Origin: Haloplanus sp. GDY1 | Lineage (GTDB): Archaea > Halobacteriota > Halobacteria > Halobacteriales > Haloferacaceae | NCBI RefSeq assembly: GCF_023703775.1 | Contig: NZ_CP098516.1 | Location: forward strand, 62,001 to 126,000 | DNA: 64,000 nt | Direction: 5' to 3' | Shown: positions 45,297-53,916 of the stretch, piece after piece | Position numbering within the stretch: the stretch's first letter is position 1 | Layout: each line of letters starts with the position of its first letter | Notes under the pieces: generated by a model | Seen by the model: the letters and a program-made list of their open reading frames with translations, nothing else | The model's database searches: none | Told to the model about the DNA's origin: nothing | Program-made: the position numbers and the translations under genes

Positions 45297-45499
45297 TTCT
45301 ATCACCTAGTCGAAGAAGGGCACTAGGAGGGTGTTCTTCTTCACCATCGGTCAAGCGATATACAGATATATATCTATCGTACAAAAACCCCGAAATCACA
45401 ATCATCCGTACTCAAAACGGTCGCCTTACATCCGCTACATTAGATGTAAACTACTCGACTTTATCTCCAAACGTGGCGTACCCGGAAACCGGGAATCAC
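45297..45499. promoter_or_regulatory. Divergent T4SS control region 2
   Basis: Between the RHH gene and the pilin gene. It contains GAACACCCTCC on the minus strand (45326-45336), a strong AT block GATATATATC near 45365-45375, CTACAT-tag-ATGTAA at 45435-45449 with a further TACATC half site before it, and a TTTATC box near 45459-45464, about 36 nt before the pilin ATG. Confidence 0.6.
45435..45449. promoter_or_regulatory. CTACAT-N3-ATGTAA operator upstream of pilin
   Basis: One mismatch from the perfect palindrome at 39279. It lies directly upstream of the pilin TATA-like box, where a bound repressor would block transcription factors. Confidence 0.5.
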
Positions 45500-45850
45500 A
45501 TGAACACCCTCCGAGTAAAGAACCTCCTGAAGAAGCACAGCACGGGCCTCATCGTGGGTCTCGTTGTTCTGACTGTATTCGTGAACCCTGTCGCGGCTCA
45601 GACCGCTGCTGACGGGACTAGTGGACTGGAAGGCATTATGACCAACCTGTACGACACCGTTCTCCTCGTCCTCAAGTACGCGGGTCTCGTCGGCCTCGCA
45701 CTGGGCGCAGTCGTGTGGTTCACCGCACGCAAGAACAGTGACCGTGCAGAGAACGGGATGTGGCTCATGATTGGCGGAGCCAGCATGACCGTCTTCTACT
45801 TCGGGGTGACCATCTTCGTGGCGCTCCTTGAGTGGATCGCGGCTCCCTAA
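45500..45850 (+). CDS. VirB2/TraA-like pilin, small membrane protein 3
   Basis: A 116-residue protein starting MNTLRVKNLLKKHSTG. A signal peptide-like helix (LIVGLVVLTVFVNPVAAQTA, probable cleavage after VAA) is followed by two membrane segments (LVLKYAGLVGLALGAVVWFTA and GMWLMIGGASMTVFYFGVTIFVALLEWI) joined by a charged loop. This signal-TM-loop-TM plan matches T4SS major pilins. It has its own promoter and faces the RHH gene, fitting high and regulated expression. Bases 3-13 of the frame are the GAACACCCTCC motif. Confidence 0.7.
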   Translation: MNTLRVKNLLKKHSTGLIVGLVVLTVFVNPVAAQTAADGTSGLEGIMTNLYDTVLLVLKYAGLVGLALGAVVWFTARKNSDRAENGMWLMIGGASMTVFYFGVTIFVALLEWIAAP

Positions 45851-45995
45851 CCCGTAATTTGTCCGAGAGCGACCACGCGGAACCACCTATCACCAGCCGC
45901 CCGTGCTCGACGTTCCCAGCGAGCCCTTCTCGGGCGAATTCTTTCCCAGGTCGATAGCGGCAGCCACAGATGAACGTGATAACAGGAACACCCAC

Positions 45996-46124
45996 ATGAG
46001 TACCGAAACTTCCAGACTCGAAATATACCGGACCGCTCTCCCGGATGGAAATAGACCGTCCGTTGCACGAATATTGGTGGGGAGTGCATCTACCCCCACC
46101 TGCGAGGAGGCCGACCCGCAATGA
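45996..46124 (+). CDS. Possible small coupled protein before the VirD4-like gene
   Basis: A 42-residue frame starting MSTETSRLEIYRTALPDGNRP. Its stop overlaps the ATG of the VirD4-like gene (ATGA), so it could serve translational coupling. A GTG at 45903 in frame would add 31 residues. No family was recognised. Confidence 0.35.
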   Translation: MSTETSRLEIYRTALPDGNRPSVARILVGSASTPTCEEADPQ

Positions 46125-49100
46125 GTAAGCCAACCGACCAGGCTGAAAACGAGCGCAACACCACGAAGCCCCCCGGCCGGGACACCCCCGCTGGGAGTAT
46201 CTTCGACAAGAAAGGCGTCAACCCCCGCGACGCCTGGGAGCTCAACATGGCCAAGCCGTCGACCGGAGCCGACACGGGGCCGGTGACCGAGACGGGAACA
46301 GACGACGGCGACCGCAGCGACGTCCCGGTCGAGAAATCGGACGGGCCGACTGAGCTGGCAAAGTCTTCGGTCAGCAACGGCGCTGGAGACAGCGAGCGCG
46401 AGGACCGACTCGACCCCTACGACAACGCCACCACGGGCCCCGGAAAGAAACTCGGGGATCCCATCGAAGCCCGGCCGTACATCCATATCTCGCCTGCCCG
46501 CGAGCAGGTCACGCCCGGTAACATCATCGCTGGGCTCTTCGGCCTGTATCGGGCCGGCGTCACCGACACCGGGCGGTTCAACCTCGCCGGTCGCCTCGGC
46601 CTCAAAGATACAAAGAAAACCTTCGAGTTCGTCGTCCACAAGCCGCGAGCTACCAAACGCTTCGACTTCTACCTCTCGGTGACGCCCTATGACGCGACCG
46701 CGTTCAAGACGCTCGCTGCCAACGTCGCCGCGATGTACCCCGAGTCCTTCGAGTTCGAGATCGTCCCGTTCAACCCTGTGGCTGCGTTCGCCAGCGACAA
46801 CGGCAACGCACAGGTTGGCGGCCGACGCATCGCCACCCTCGAAGATATTGGCGACCTCGAACGCCTCAGCGGGTTCGAGGACCCCACCGTGTTCGAGGAC
46901 CACGATATCGGCCGTGGCGACGGTCCCTCCCCTGAAGAAGCCGAACAGCAACTCATCAAGAAAGGCGTCCCGCTCCGTCCCGAGGAAGTCTCCGAAGAAA
47001 AGCGCCCCTCGCTGGTTCGCTGGAAAGGGATCTCCTCGAAGAAGAACGACTGGATGACGCTCCTGCGGCCGTTCAGCGACATCGCGACGGACAACGACGA
47101 CCAGTATCGGTCGCCCCTCAGCGTTCTCCTCGAACAGGCTGTGCACTCCGACGACCCGTTCATGTTCCAGGCCGTGTTCAAGCCCCGGCCAGACTGGACG
47201 GGCGAAGCCGAAGTCCACAAGCGAAACCTCAAAATGGGCAACCACGGGACGTTCAGCGCGTTCAAGAATGAGTTCGCCCGCCAGATGTTCGGCACTTCAG
47301 AACAGGAACGCCGGAACATCCACCGGGGAGATATCTCCGAACAGGTCGGGGGGACTGTGACCGCTGGCGACACCAACAAAATCACCGGATCGCGGATGGC
47401 GCAGATCGACCACAAACAGCCCACGACGACGTTCGACCTCACGCTCCGAGCCGCGTGCAACGAACAGACCATCCAGAGCATCTCGAACGCATTCACCTCG
47501 CTCTCAGGCCCGTACTATGGAATCGAAGGCGAGCTTCTGGGAATCAGCGATACCGAGTTCGCCGCGCTCTGTCACGCCCGACTTGCATCCTCAAGCGGGC
47601 TCTCGGGACGCTTCAGCAAAGGCGACCCCATCCTGTGCGTCTCTCCTGATGAACTCGCGAACTTCGTCGTCGTGCCGCACACGGACGCACTACCCCGTGC
47701 GAGTCGGGGTTCATCCGGCGGGTCACCCGACGCTCGGTCGCCGCTCACCGCGACCGATGAGGATCTCCTCTCGCAGTACAATCACGGGATGCACATCGGT
47801 TACGCTGAGACTGCCGTCGACAACCGCCCCGACATCCCGATCAGCCTGAGCGCCGAACAGCTCACCCATCACGTGATGCGTGCGGCCACGACGGGGGGCG
47901 GGAAGACGACGGCGATGATTAACGATGCCCTCAGTGCCTACGAGTTCTTTGACGGCCCCATCTTCGTCTTCGATAAGAAGGGTGGCTCGATGGCCGAGGA
48001 ATACAAGCGAGCCCACTTCAAGAAATTCGGAAACCTCGACGACGTCGTCCACATCCCAGTCCCGGGACCAAACGACGAGGTCCTCGCGTTCCCCTACTTC
48101 GATATTCGACCGCAGCTTGCTGCCGGCGTCAGTCGGACGGTCGCTGTGCAGGAGAAAATCGACCGCTACAACGAACTGCTCGTGTACGTCCTTGGCCGGG
48201 AGATGGCTGACCAGGCGTTCGTCGCCCAAGAAATTCTCAACAGCCTCATCAAGGCACAGTTCGATCCCGTCTACGGCAAGGACGCCTGGCCAATCAGCGA
48301 CCTCCTCACGGCTGCGATGGATATGCAGAAACTCGGGAGTATGGACGAGCAGACCAAGGCTCAGGGAAAACTCCCGGACGTGAGCGACGATACCCTCCAC
48401 CGGACTCTCCAGCGCCACGTCGACGCCGACCGTCAGCGGTTCATGACCTCCATCGATGCGGTGATGAATCGGATCACCAAACTCGCCGAGCGGTCCTTCA
48501 TCTGGCGGATTCTTAACTTCGTTCCCGACTGGGACGAGGAGAACGGCCACTACGCCCACCAGTCACCGATGTTCGATATACAGGATATCCTCGCGAGCAA
48601 GCGCGTCGTCCTCATCGACACCGGCGACCTCCGCCCCGCCTCGAGCAACCTGTTCACGTTCATGTTACTCGATTACATCTGGTCCGGCGCTCGTCTCCGG
48701 CACCGCCTCGGGAGGACGCCCTCTGTCAGCGAGGGCTACGTAATCAACCTCATCATCGACGAGGCCGCACCCCTTCTACAATCTGAGCTGGTCCGCGAGG
48801 ACATGATTCCCGACGGCCGTGAGTTCGGCCTTGCACTTGAGGTAATCGTGCACTTCGCCGAGCAGGTGAAAGCCGACGCGCTCGACGTCTCCTCCTACAA
48901 GGAGATTCTGCGGAACATCAATACGAAACTCATCGGGAAACTCGCCGTCGACGACGAACTCGTTATGACGCTGTTCCACGAGGGTATCGAAGACGAGGAA
49001 CTCGTCGACCGAATCACGTCGCTCCCGCGTGGGGAATGGGTCGCCCAACTCCCCGACACGGGCTTCATGACCGACATCCCCGAACTCGTCACGCTCCTTC

Positions 49101-50473
49101 CCGTCGGCATTCCCGCCGGGCACAGCGACTCAGACGAGCCCGTGAGCGCCGATTCAGTCTCACCGTATGGCGACACCTTCAGCCAGATCGACGCGAAGAA
49201 GACACGCCAAACGAGGGACGACTACTGTCTCCAGCCGGGAAGCAACACGGACGCGTCCGCCGAACAGCTCTCAGTGTCCATCAAGAAGGGCGGCGATGCT
49301 GGCTCCGCTGATCCGGGCATGGGTACCGCCTCCGTGACCGAGACCGAAGATGGAGCTGATGTGTGGGAGAACAGGAGGAATACGGCAACTCAAGTCGGGA
49401 CGAGCTCGAGGGCGTCAACCCGCTCGAATGGGGATACTCAGACCGGCAATTCGAGTCGGTTCACCCCGCCTGAAGACGACCTCACGGACGACTTTAGTTC
49501 ACGGCGATCCGACACCGCGGGTAATGGCGACGCAGAGGCGGAAACTACGGTTGAAAGTGGCGGCCCGGATTCGGTAACCAATCTGGAAGATCGGGTCAAC
49601 AACTTCCTCTACAGTGGGACCGACCCAACCGTCATGGGCGGAGATGATACCGCCGGTGCACACGTTGGTGAGGGGGGAGAATCGACCCTCGCCGATGGAG
49701 CAGGGTCTGCCACCGCCAGCACCCCGAACGCCGAGGGTGCCGATCGGGGAGATGACCGGGCCGGGGGCGTCGGTTCTGACAAAGGAGAGAATCTGACAGT
49801 TCAGGAGCGACAGTTCCTCGCGGCCATCGTGACGACGGTCAACGGCCGTCACCCCAAGTTCGATATCCTCGAGACGATGGAGCGGATAAATAGTCATTTT
49901 CCTGATGTAGACGTTGAGCGCCTCATTCACCTCGGCTGCCTCGAGAAGGTGACCGAGAATCTCCGCGTCTACTACACCGTCACCGAAGACGGCCAGCGTG
50001 CATGTGGCGCGCGTGTCGCCTACGGTGAAGACCAGGGTGACGTGAACGAGAAGACCTACCACAAGGTGATGGTTGAGGCTCTCGCTCGTACACTCGCAAC
50101 CGACGAGAATAATCACTATTTCGTCAAGAGATATACGCCGATATTCGGAACCGACGTGAAGCCCGATGTCGTCGCGTTCACAGACGAGAAGCCAGCTGTG
50201 GTCGGGGAGGCAATCTGGAACGTCCGTCACGAACACATCGTTAAGCACTACGAGGACTTCGACCGCTTCGACGTTGAGAAGAAAATCTGGGTCGTCCCGA
50301 ATCTCTCAGAAGCAAAGAATATCACACGTGCCCTGCACAACGCGGGACTGATCGACGAAGTGCCCGCCGAACGAAACAGTCGCTCCTACGACGACATTAC
50401 CCGTGCGACCTGGGGCGACGACAGCGACTGGCAATTCGTTGGTGTTGCAAATCTCCTCGATGACCTCCAGTAG
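46121..50473 (+). CDS. Giant VirD4/TraG-like conjugation ATPase with winged-helix and nuclease-like C-terminus
   Basis: A 1450-residue protein. An acidic 110-residue start is followed by a VirB4/HerA-type N-terminal region (YIHISPAREQVTPGNIIAGLFGLYRAGV...KKTFEFVVHKPRATKRFDFYLSVTPYD). The motor has Walker A TTGGGKTTAM (about 588-597), FVFDKKGGSMAEEYKR and Walker B NLIIDEAAPLL (about 876). After a low-complexity linker (about 1020-1220) comes a winged helix (QERQFLAAIVTTVNGRHPKFDILETMERI). The end has KPDVVAFTDEKPAVVGEAIWNVRHEHIVKHYEDF, which has the strand order of a PD-(D/E)xK nuclease but lacks the usual Lys. It probably delivers DNA to the channel; the C-terminal extension may recognise or process the substrate. 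No separate relaxase was identified in the window. Confidence 0.78.
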   Translation: MSKPTDQAENERNTTKPPGRDTPAGSIFDKKGVNPRDAWELNMAKPSTGADTGPVTETGTDDGDRSDVPVEKSDGPTELAKSSVSNGAGDSEREDRLDPYDNATTGPGKKLGDPIEARPYIHISPAREQVTPGNIIAGLFGLYRAGVTDTGRFNLAGRLGLKDTKKTFEFVVHKPRATKRFDFYLSVTPYDATAFKTLAANVAAMYPESFEFEIVPFNPVAAFASDNGNAQVGGRRIATLEDIGDLERLSGFEDPTVFEDHDIGRGDGPSPEEAEQQLIKKGVPLRPEEVSEEKRPSLVRWKGISSKKNDWMTLLRPFSDIATDNDDQYRSPLSVLLEQAVHSDDPFMFQAVFKPRPDWTGEAEVHKRNLKMGNHGTFSAFKNEFARQMFGTSEQERRNIHRGDISEQVGGTVTAGDTNKITGSRMAQIDHKQPTTTFDLTLRAACNEQTIQSISNAFTSLSGPYYGIEGELLGISDTEFAALCHARLASSSGLSGRFSKGDPILCVSPDELANFVVVPHTDALPRASRGSSGGSPDARSPLTATDEDLLSQYNHGMHIGYAETAVDNRPDIPISLSAEQLTHHVMRAATTGGGKTTAMINDALSAYEFFDGPIFVFDKKGGSMAEEYKRAHFKKFGNLDDVVHIPVPGPNDEVLAFPYFDIRPQLAAGVSRTVAVQEKIDRYNELLVYVLGREMADQAFVAQEILNSLIKAQFDPVYGKDAWPISDLLTAAMDMQKLGSMDEQTKAQGKLPDVSDDTLHRTLQRHVDADRQRFMTSIDAVMNRITKLAERSFIWRILNFVPDWDEENGHYAHQSPMFDIQDILASKRVVLIDTGDLRPASSNLFTFMLLDYIWSGARLRHRLGRTPSVSEGYVINLIIDEAAPLLQSELVREDMIPDGREFGLALEVIVHFAEQVKADALDVSSYKEILRNINTKLIGKLAVDDELVMTLFHEGIEDEELVDRITSLPRGEWVAQLPDTGFMTDIPELVTLLPVGIPAGHSDSDEPVSADSVSPYGDTFSQIDAKKTRQTRDDYCLQPGSNTDASAEQLSVSIKKGGDAGSADPGMGTASVTETEDGADVWENRRNTATQVGTSSRASTRSNGDTQTGNSSRFTPPEDDLTDDFSSRRSDTAGNGDAEAETTVESGGPDSVTNLEDRVNNFLYSGTDPTVMGGDDTAGAHVGEGGESTLADGAGSATASTPNAEGADRGDDRAGGVGSDKGENLTVQERQFLAAIVTTVNGRHPKFDILETMERINSHFPDVDVERLIHLGCLEKVTENLRVYYTVTEDGQRACGARVAYGEDQGDVNEKTYHKVMVEALARTLATDENNHYFVKRYTPIFGTDVKPDVVAFTDEKPAVVGEAIWNVRHEHIVKHYEDFDRFDVEKKIWVVPNLSEAKNITRALHNAGLIDEVPAERNSRSYDDITRATWGDDSDWQFVGVANLLDDLQ

Positions 50474-50995
50474 CCATTATTGGGGATGCGCGCAAAGTGT
50501 GCGCACGCCGTGCGCAGGCAGTACGGCGCTCCTCCCTGCAGAATCAAGGTTCAATAAGGCAACCCTCCCGTTACAACTTAGCGCAAAGCCGCAAAACTGC
50601 TTAGAGGTGCTAAAAGACTCTGTAGGTTCTCTATTCGGAACCCGCCATCTCGAGGCCACTTCGGGGGTGCGCAACTCCGCGCAAATTCTGCGCACGCCGC
50701 GCACGGCGGGTAAACGGCTTCTATCCCCAGAATCCGGGTTCCGGGTGGTACTTCGACCGTTACAACTTTGCGCACGTGCGCAGAACGCTTTAGAGGCCTT
50801 AACGAGCAATTTGGTGGCTCCATTCGCCCCCTTCGATGCTACATATCATAGTATTGGGTGGGAGGGGGTCTCCACCGTTGCGCATATCGCGCGCAGGGTA
50901 CCGGTTTCCCCTGAATCCGGGTCGAGATCGAGCACTCGCGTTTCTTTCGCCCGCTGTCGAGTGGCGACGACCCATCCAGACATCACGATGAACTC
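50474..50995 (+). repeat. Phased GCGCA array and three degenerate ~185-bp repeats (candidate origin or oriT)
   Basis: No gene was seen in this 522-bp gap. GCGCA occurs at 50490, 50501, 50512, 50581, 50669, 50679, 50690, 50699, 50770, 50778, 50880 and 50891; within clusters the spacing is 8-11 bp, close to one helical turn. Two long units align over about 150 bp with an offset of 189: GCGCA cluster, AGAATC-GGTTC, CGTTACAACTT (50569, 50758), then GCTTTAGAGG or a close variant. A third, shorter unit starts near 50876. The array sits directly before a primase gene and after the coupling-protein gene. Confidence 0.65.
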
Positions 50996-53173
50996 ATGAC
51001 GAAAATCGACGTAACAGCCGACGCAATCCCCGACAATATCCGCTCCATCGAGAATTGGATTCTCTGGCGCGAAGGAGCGCGCGACGGGAAAGCTACCAAA
51101 ATCCCGACGAAACCATATCGAACCAGCGGTGACATCAACTGTGACGTTACCAACCCCAAACACCGGCGCGACTTCGACACCGCCTGGGACGCCTTCAACG
51201 ACTCCCGGGTAACCGGCGATGGCCTCGGCTTCATCTTCACCGACACCGTTTCCATCACTGGCGTTGACCTCGATAAGTGTCGTGATCCTGATACGGGGGA
51301 TCTCGAAGATTGGGCCCTCGATATCATCGACCGACTCGACTCATACACCGAGATTTCCCCCTCCGGTACGGGTGTACATATCCTCGTCGGGGGAGAACTC
51401 ACCGCCGGCGGCAACCGCCGAGGTCGGGTCGAGATGTATGACACCGACCGTTACTTCACCGTAACCGGCGCGCACCTCAACGGGACACCCACCGAGATTC
51501 GGACCTGTCAGGACGATTTAGACGCCGTCCACCGGAAGTACATCCGTGGTGAGACGACCTCTGATGGGCAGTTGAGTCTCGCAGAGACCGCCGCGACCGA
51601 TACCTCAGACCGCGGAGATAATCGAGGTGGTCGGCGTCCCACCGAAGCCGCCGGCCGGCAGAGTGAGAGCGTCCTCGTCGAACGCTATGGTGATGCCTTC
51701 AGGAACATTCGCGACCCGGCCATTCGGGAAGCCCTTGAGCGGGTTCAGACGAAGTACCTCCCACCCGTGTGCCCCAGTATATTTGACGACCTCGCGGGCC
51801 CCGGTGTCGAACTATCAGATAGCGAGATTCTGACCCGGATGTATGACTCGCGCGGCGGCGACCGCAAACGGCGACTCTACAAGGGCGACTCCTCGATGTG
51901 GGGCTCTCACGACGCCGACTATCCCAGCCAGTCAGAGGCGGATATGGCGCTCGTTCACAACCTCGCCTTCTGGACTGGGAAGGACCCCGACCGGATGGAT
52001 GCGCTCTTTCGCAACTCCGGGTTGATGCGCTCCAAGTGGGATGACCCGCACTACTCGAGTGGCGCGACGTACGGCGCCGTTGCCCTCGCCCGTGCACTCC
52101 TTCGTGTGGACGACTACTACGAACTCCCGAGCGAAGAGGGAGTGGCGTTCTCGAAGGCCGATGGGCCAACGTCACCGTCCACGACTACCGGCCACTCCCC
52201 CAGTGCCCCGGACGCGCCCGCGAGCGACGTGACATCGTCAGCATCCCCTCAGCGCCCCCAGGACGCCGCTGGTGCGACCGGAGCATCTTCCGCGAACGAT
52301 GACGCGTCCTCATCGGTCGAGGCCGCTCCGAGCGCCCCAAGCCCGCTGCACACGGACGACGCTGCGACCACCGCCGAGAGTTCCCCCGATGTCCTTCTTG
52401 ACATCGACGGCGACCACCAGTACGCGAACGGGGACGGGAACGCAGGCGCGAACGAGAACGCGAAAGACCGTGGCGACATCGGCGTCGACGACCCGGGGGC
52501 CGCTGCCGACGCAGTCGCGAACCGCCAAGTCGACGCTCCTAGTGGGGACGTGCTTCCCGAGGGCGTTGAGCCCGCCGCCGCCGACGGGACGGACACCGAT
52601 CCCGACCTCGATGAGAGTACCCGGCGGATGATGGCTGAGTCCGTCACAAGGGCTGGTGGGAAGTGGTCGCGGACCAGCCCCCATCTCGACGATTCCGAGA
52701 AGCACCCCACCGATTGGACTGTCGGCCCCATCGAGGGCCGTACGCCCACTGCGCAGGCGATGAAGGTCGCTCGCGAGGACAACCGTGTTCTCGCTCGTCA
52801 TCAGAGCCGTCTCGAAGAGCGGCTCCGCGATTCCACGGCCGTCGAGGAGGACCGCGACCGCTACAAGTTCACTGCCGAGACCTATCTCAAGGCGATGGAC
52901 GAGCTGATGGGCGAGCGCGAACGCTACCGCCGCCAGCTCAAGCAGGCGGGCCTCCTCTCGAAGGCGGATGCCGACCTCCCCGACGACCCCGTGAAGCGGC
53001 TCAAACAGATTCTCCGCCCGATGGTTCGTCGCGAAGACGTCGCGACGGCCAAAGAGACGCTCACCGGCCTGGACGCCGTCCTCCGCGAATACGAAGAAGC
53101 GAACGAGCAAATCCAGGCCGATGAACGTCAACGCCGGAAACAGCGTGGGATGTTCTCTCGCTTCTTCAGCTAA
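50996..53173 (+). CDS. Primase-polymerase-like replication protein (NrS-1 polymerase family resemblance)
   Basis: A 725-residue protein. The N-terminal prim-pol-like domain has ENWILWREGARDGKATKIPTKPY, LGFIFTDTVSITGVDLDKC (DxD metal site), YTEISPSGTGVHILVGGEL and RVEMYDTDRYFTVTGAHL. A second domain (about 250-370) has SDSEILTRMYDSRGGDRKRRLYKGDSSMWGSHDADYPSQSEADMALVHNLAFWTGKDPDRMDALFRNSGLMRSKW, the helical domain that follows prim-pol in NrS-1-type polymerases. The rest is a low-complexity acidic linker and a basic coiled coil ending in GMFSRFFS. No helicase domain is present. It likely primes plasmid replication or the complementary strand after transfer. Confidence 0.78.
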   Translation: MTKIDVTADAIPDNIRSIENWILWREGARDGKATKIPTKPYRTSGDINCDVTNPKHRRDFDTAWDAFNDSRVTGDGLGFIFTDTVSITGVDLDKCRDPDTGDLEDWALDIIDRLDSYTEISPSGTGVHILVGGELTAGGNRRGRVEMYDTDRYFTVTGAHLNGTPTEIRTCQDDLDAVHRKYIRGETTSDGQLSLAETAATDTSDRGDNRGGRRPTEAAGRQSESVLVERYGDAFRNIRDPAIREALERVQTKYLPPVCPSIFDDLAGPGVELSDSEILTRMYDSRGGDRKRRLYKGDSSMWGSHDADYPSQSEADMALVHNLAFWTGKDPDRMDALFRNSGLMRSKWDDPHYSSGATYGAVALARALLRVDDYYELPSEEGVAFSKADGPTSPSTTTGHSPSAPDAPASDVTSSASPQRPQDAAGATGASSANDDASSSVEAAPSAPSPLHTDDAATTAESSPDVLLDIDGDHQYANGDGNAGANENAKDRGDIGVDDPGAAADAVANRQVDAPSGDVLPEGVEPAAADGTDTDPDLDESTRRMMAESVTRAGGKWSRTSPHLDDSEKHPTDWTVGPIEGRTPTAQAMKVAREDNRVLARHQSRLEERLRDSTAVEEDRDRYKFTAETYLKAMDELMGERERYRRQLKQAGLLSKADADLPDDPVKRLKQILRPMVRREDVATAKETLTGLDAVLREYEEANEQIQADERQRRKQRGMFSRFFS

Positions 53174-53263
53174 CCGCCCTGCTGTCGGGTCAGTCGCGAC
53201 GCGTCTCCGTGTTCGCTCCTTCCCCGCACCGCCGACGGTGTGCCCCTCCCCGATGCTGGGCGA

Positions 53264-53290
53264 GAATTGGACCCCAAAGGGGGTGAGGGA
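53264..53290 (+). promoter_or_regulatory. TATTGG-CCCCAAAGGGG element, copy 1
   Basis: AATTGGACCCCAAAGGGGG followed by TGAGGGA, 6 bp before ATG 53297. Confidence 0.55.
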
Positions 53291-53296
53291 TTTGAG

Positions 53297-53602
53297 ATGA
53301 ACAATATCCAATCCGACGAGCGGAGCATCGACACCGATCGCACGGCCGAGCGCGCCCCCGTCAGCGCGACGTTCAAGACGGGCGAGGAACCCGAGTTCCG
53401 CAAGTCCGATTACGACCCGCACGGCGAAACCTTCGCCGCGGTCAGCCATTCCCTCGCGTCGTGCGACGGTGGGTGCGGGACGAGCGGCCTGGTTCCGACT
53501 GCGCTTCTAGAGGACGCCGACGGCCTCACGGGGTGGCCGCCGTTCGACATCCTCTGTGAATCTTGTGCGGACGCCATCGTTCGCGACGATTACTCGTTCT
53601 GA
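53297..53602 (+). CDS. Small zinc-binding protein, unknown
   Basis: A 101-residue protein starting MNNIQSDERSIDTDRTAERAP. The first 60 residues are polar and probably disordered. The end carries two Cys pairs, CDGGCG and CESC, about 43 residues apart, a likely structural zinc site. ATG 53297 directly follows a copy of the repeated CCCCAAAGGGG element, so this start is favoured. It lies between the primase and the RPA fusion gene and may be part of the replication set. Confidence 0.6.
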   Translation: MNNIQSDERSIDTDRTAERAPVSATFKTGEEPEFRKSDYDPHGETFAAVSHSLASCDGGCGTSGLVPTALLEDADGLTGWPPFDILCESCADAIVRDDYSF

Positions 53603-53916
53603 CGACGTCCGAGAGCGAGCCCTTCGACCATCCGCGGTTTCCACTTTCCTCCCTTCCGACGTGGGTATTGGCCCCCAAAGGGGGGTAGGGGAAGTGAGAG
53701 AGGGCACGACGATGTCCGTCCTCTCGATATCCGACCTCACGAGCGAATCGGTGCGAGCGATGCCGATCCGTTGGCACTCCGCTGACGGCGACGGCGGTTG
53801 TCCTGCTCGCGTCTCCCGAAAGTATTGGCCCCCAAAGGGGGGTGAGGGAGAGCGGGTGGGGCGAGGCGCGTCCTCGTTCTGTCCTGACTCGTGAGAATCC
53901 CCCCAGAGAGACTACT
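53603..53916 (+). promoter_or_regulatory. Gap with two CCCCAAAGGGG elements; no clear gene
   Basis: Copies 2 and 3 of the element are at 53666-53690 and 53823-53850. A short frame from ATG 53712 (MSVLSISDLTSESVRAMPIRW) runs to 53894 through copy 3, but its second half is only the translated element plus Arg/Gly-rich sequence. I leave it as doubtful. Confidence 0.45.

Noticed and set aside
50570-50768. ORB-like boxes in the primase upstream region (GTTACAACTT)
   Set aside because: They share only GTTACAACT with the 24-26 kb boxes and lack the GAAA and G-tract part.
53712-53894. 60-residue protein starting MSVLSISDLTSES
   Set aside because: Half of it is the translation of the repeated CCCCAAAGGGG element plus Arg/Gly-rich sequence; no family or start signal supports it.
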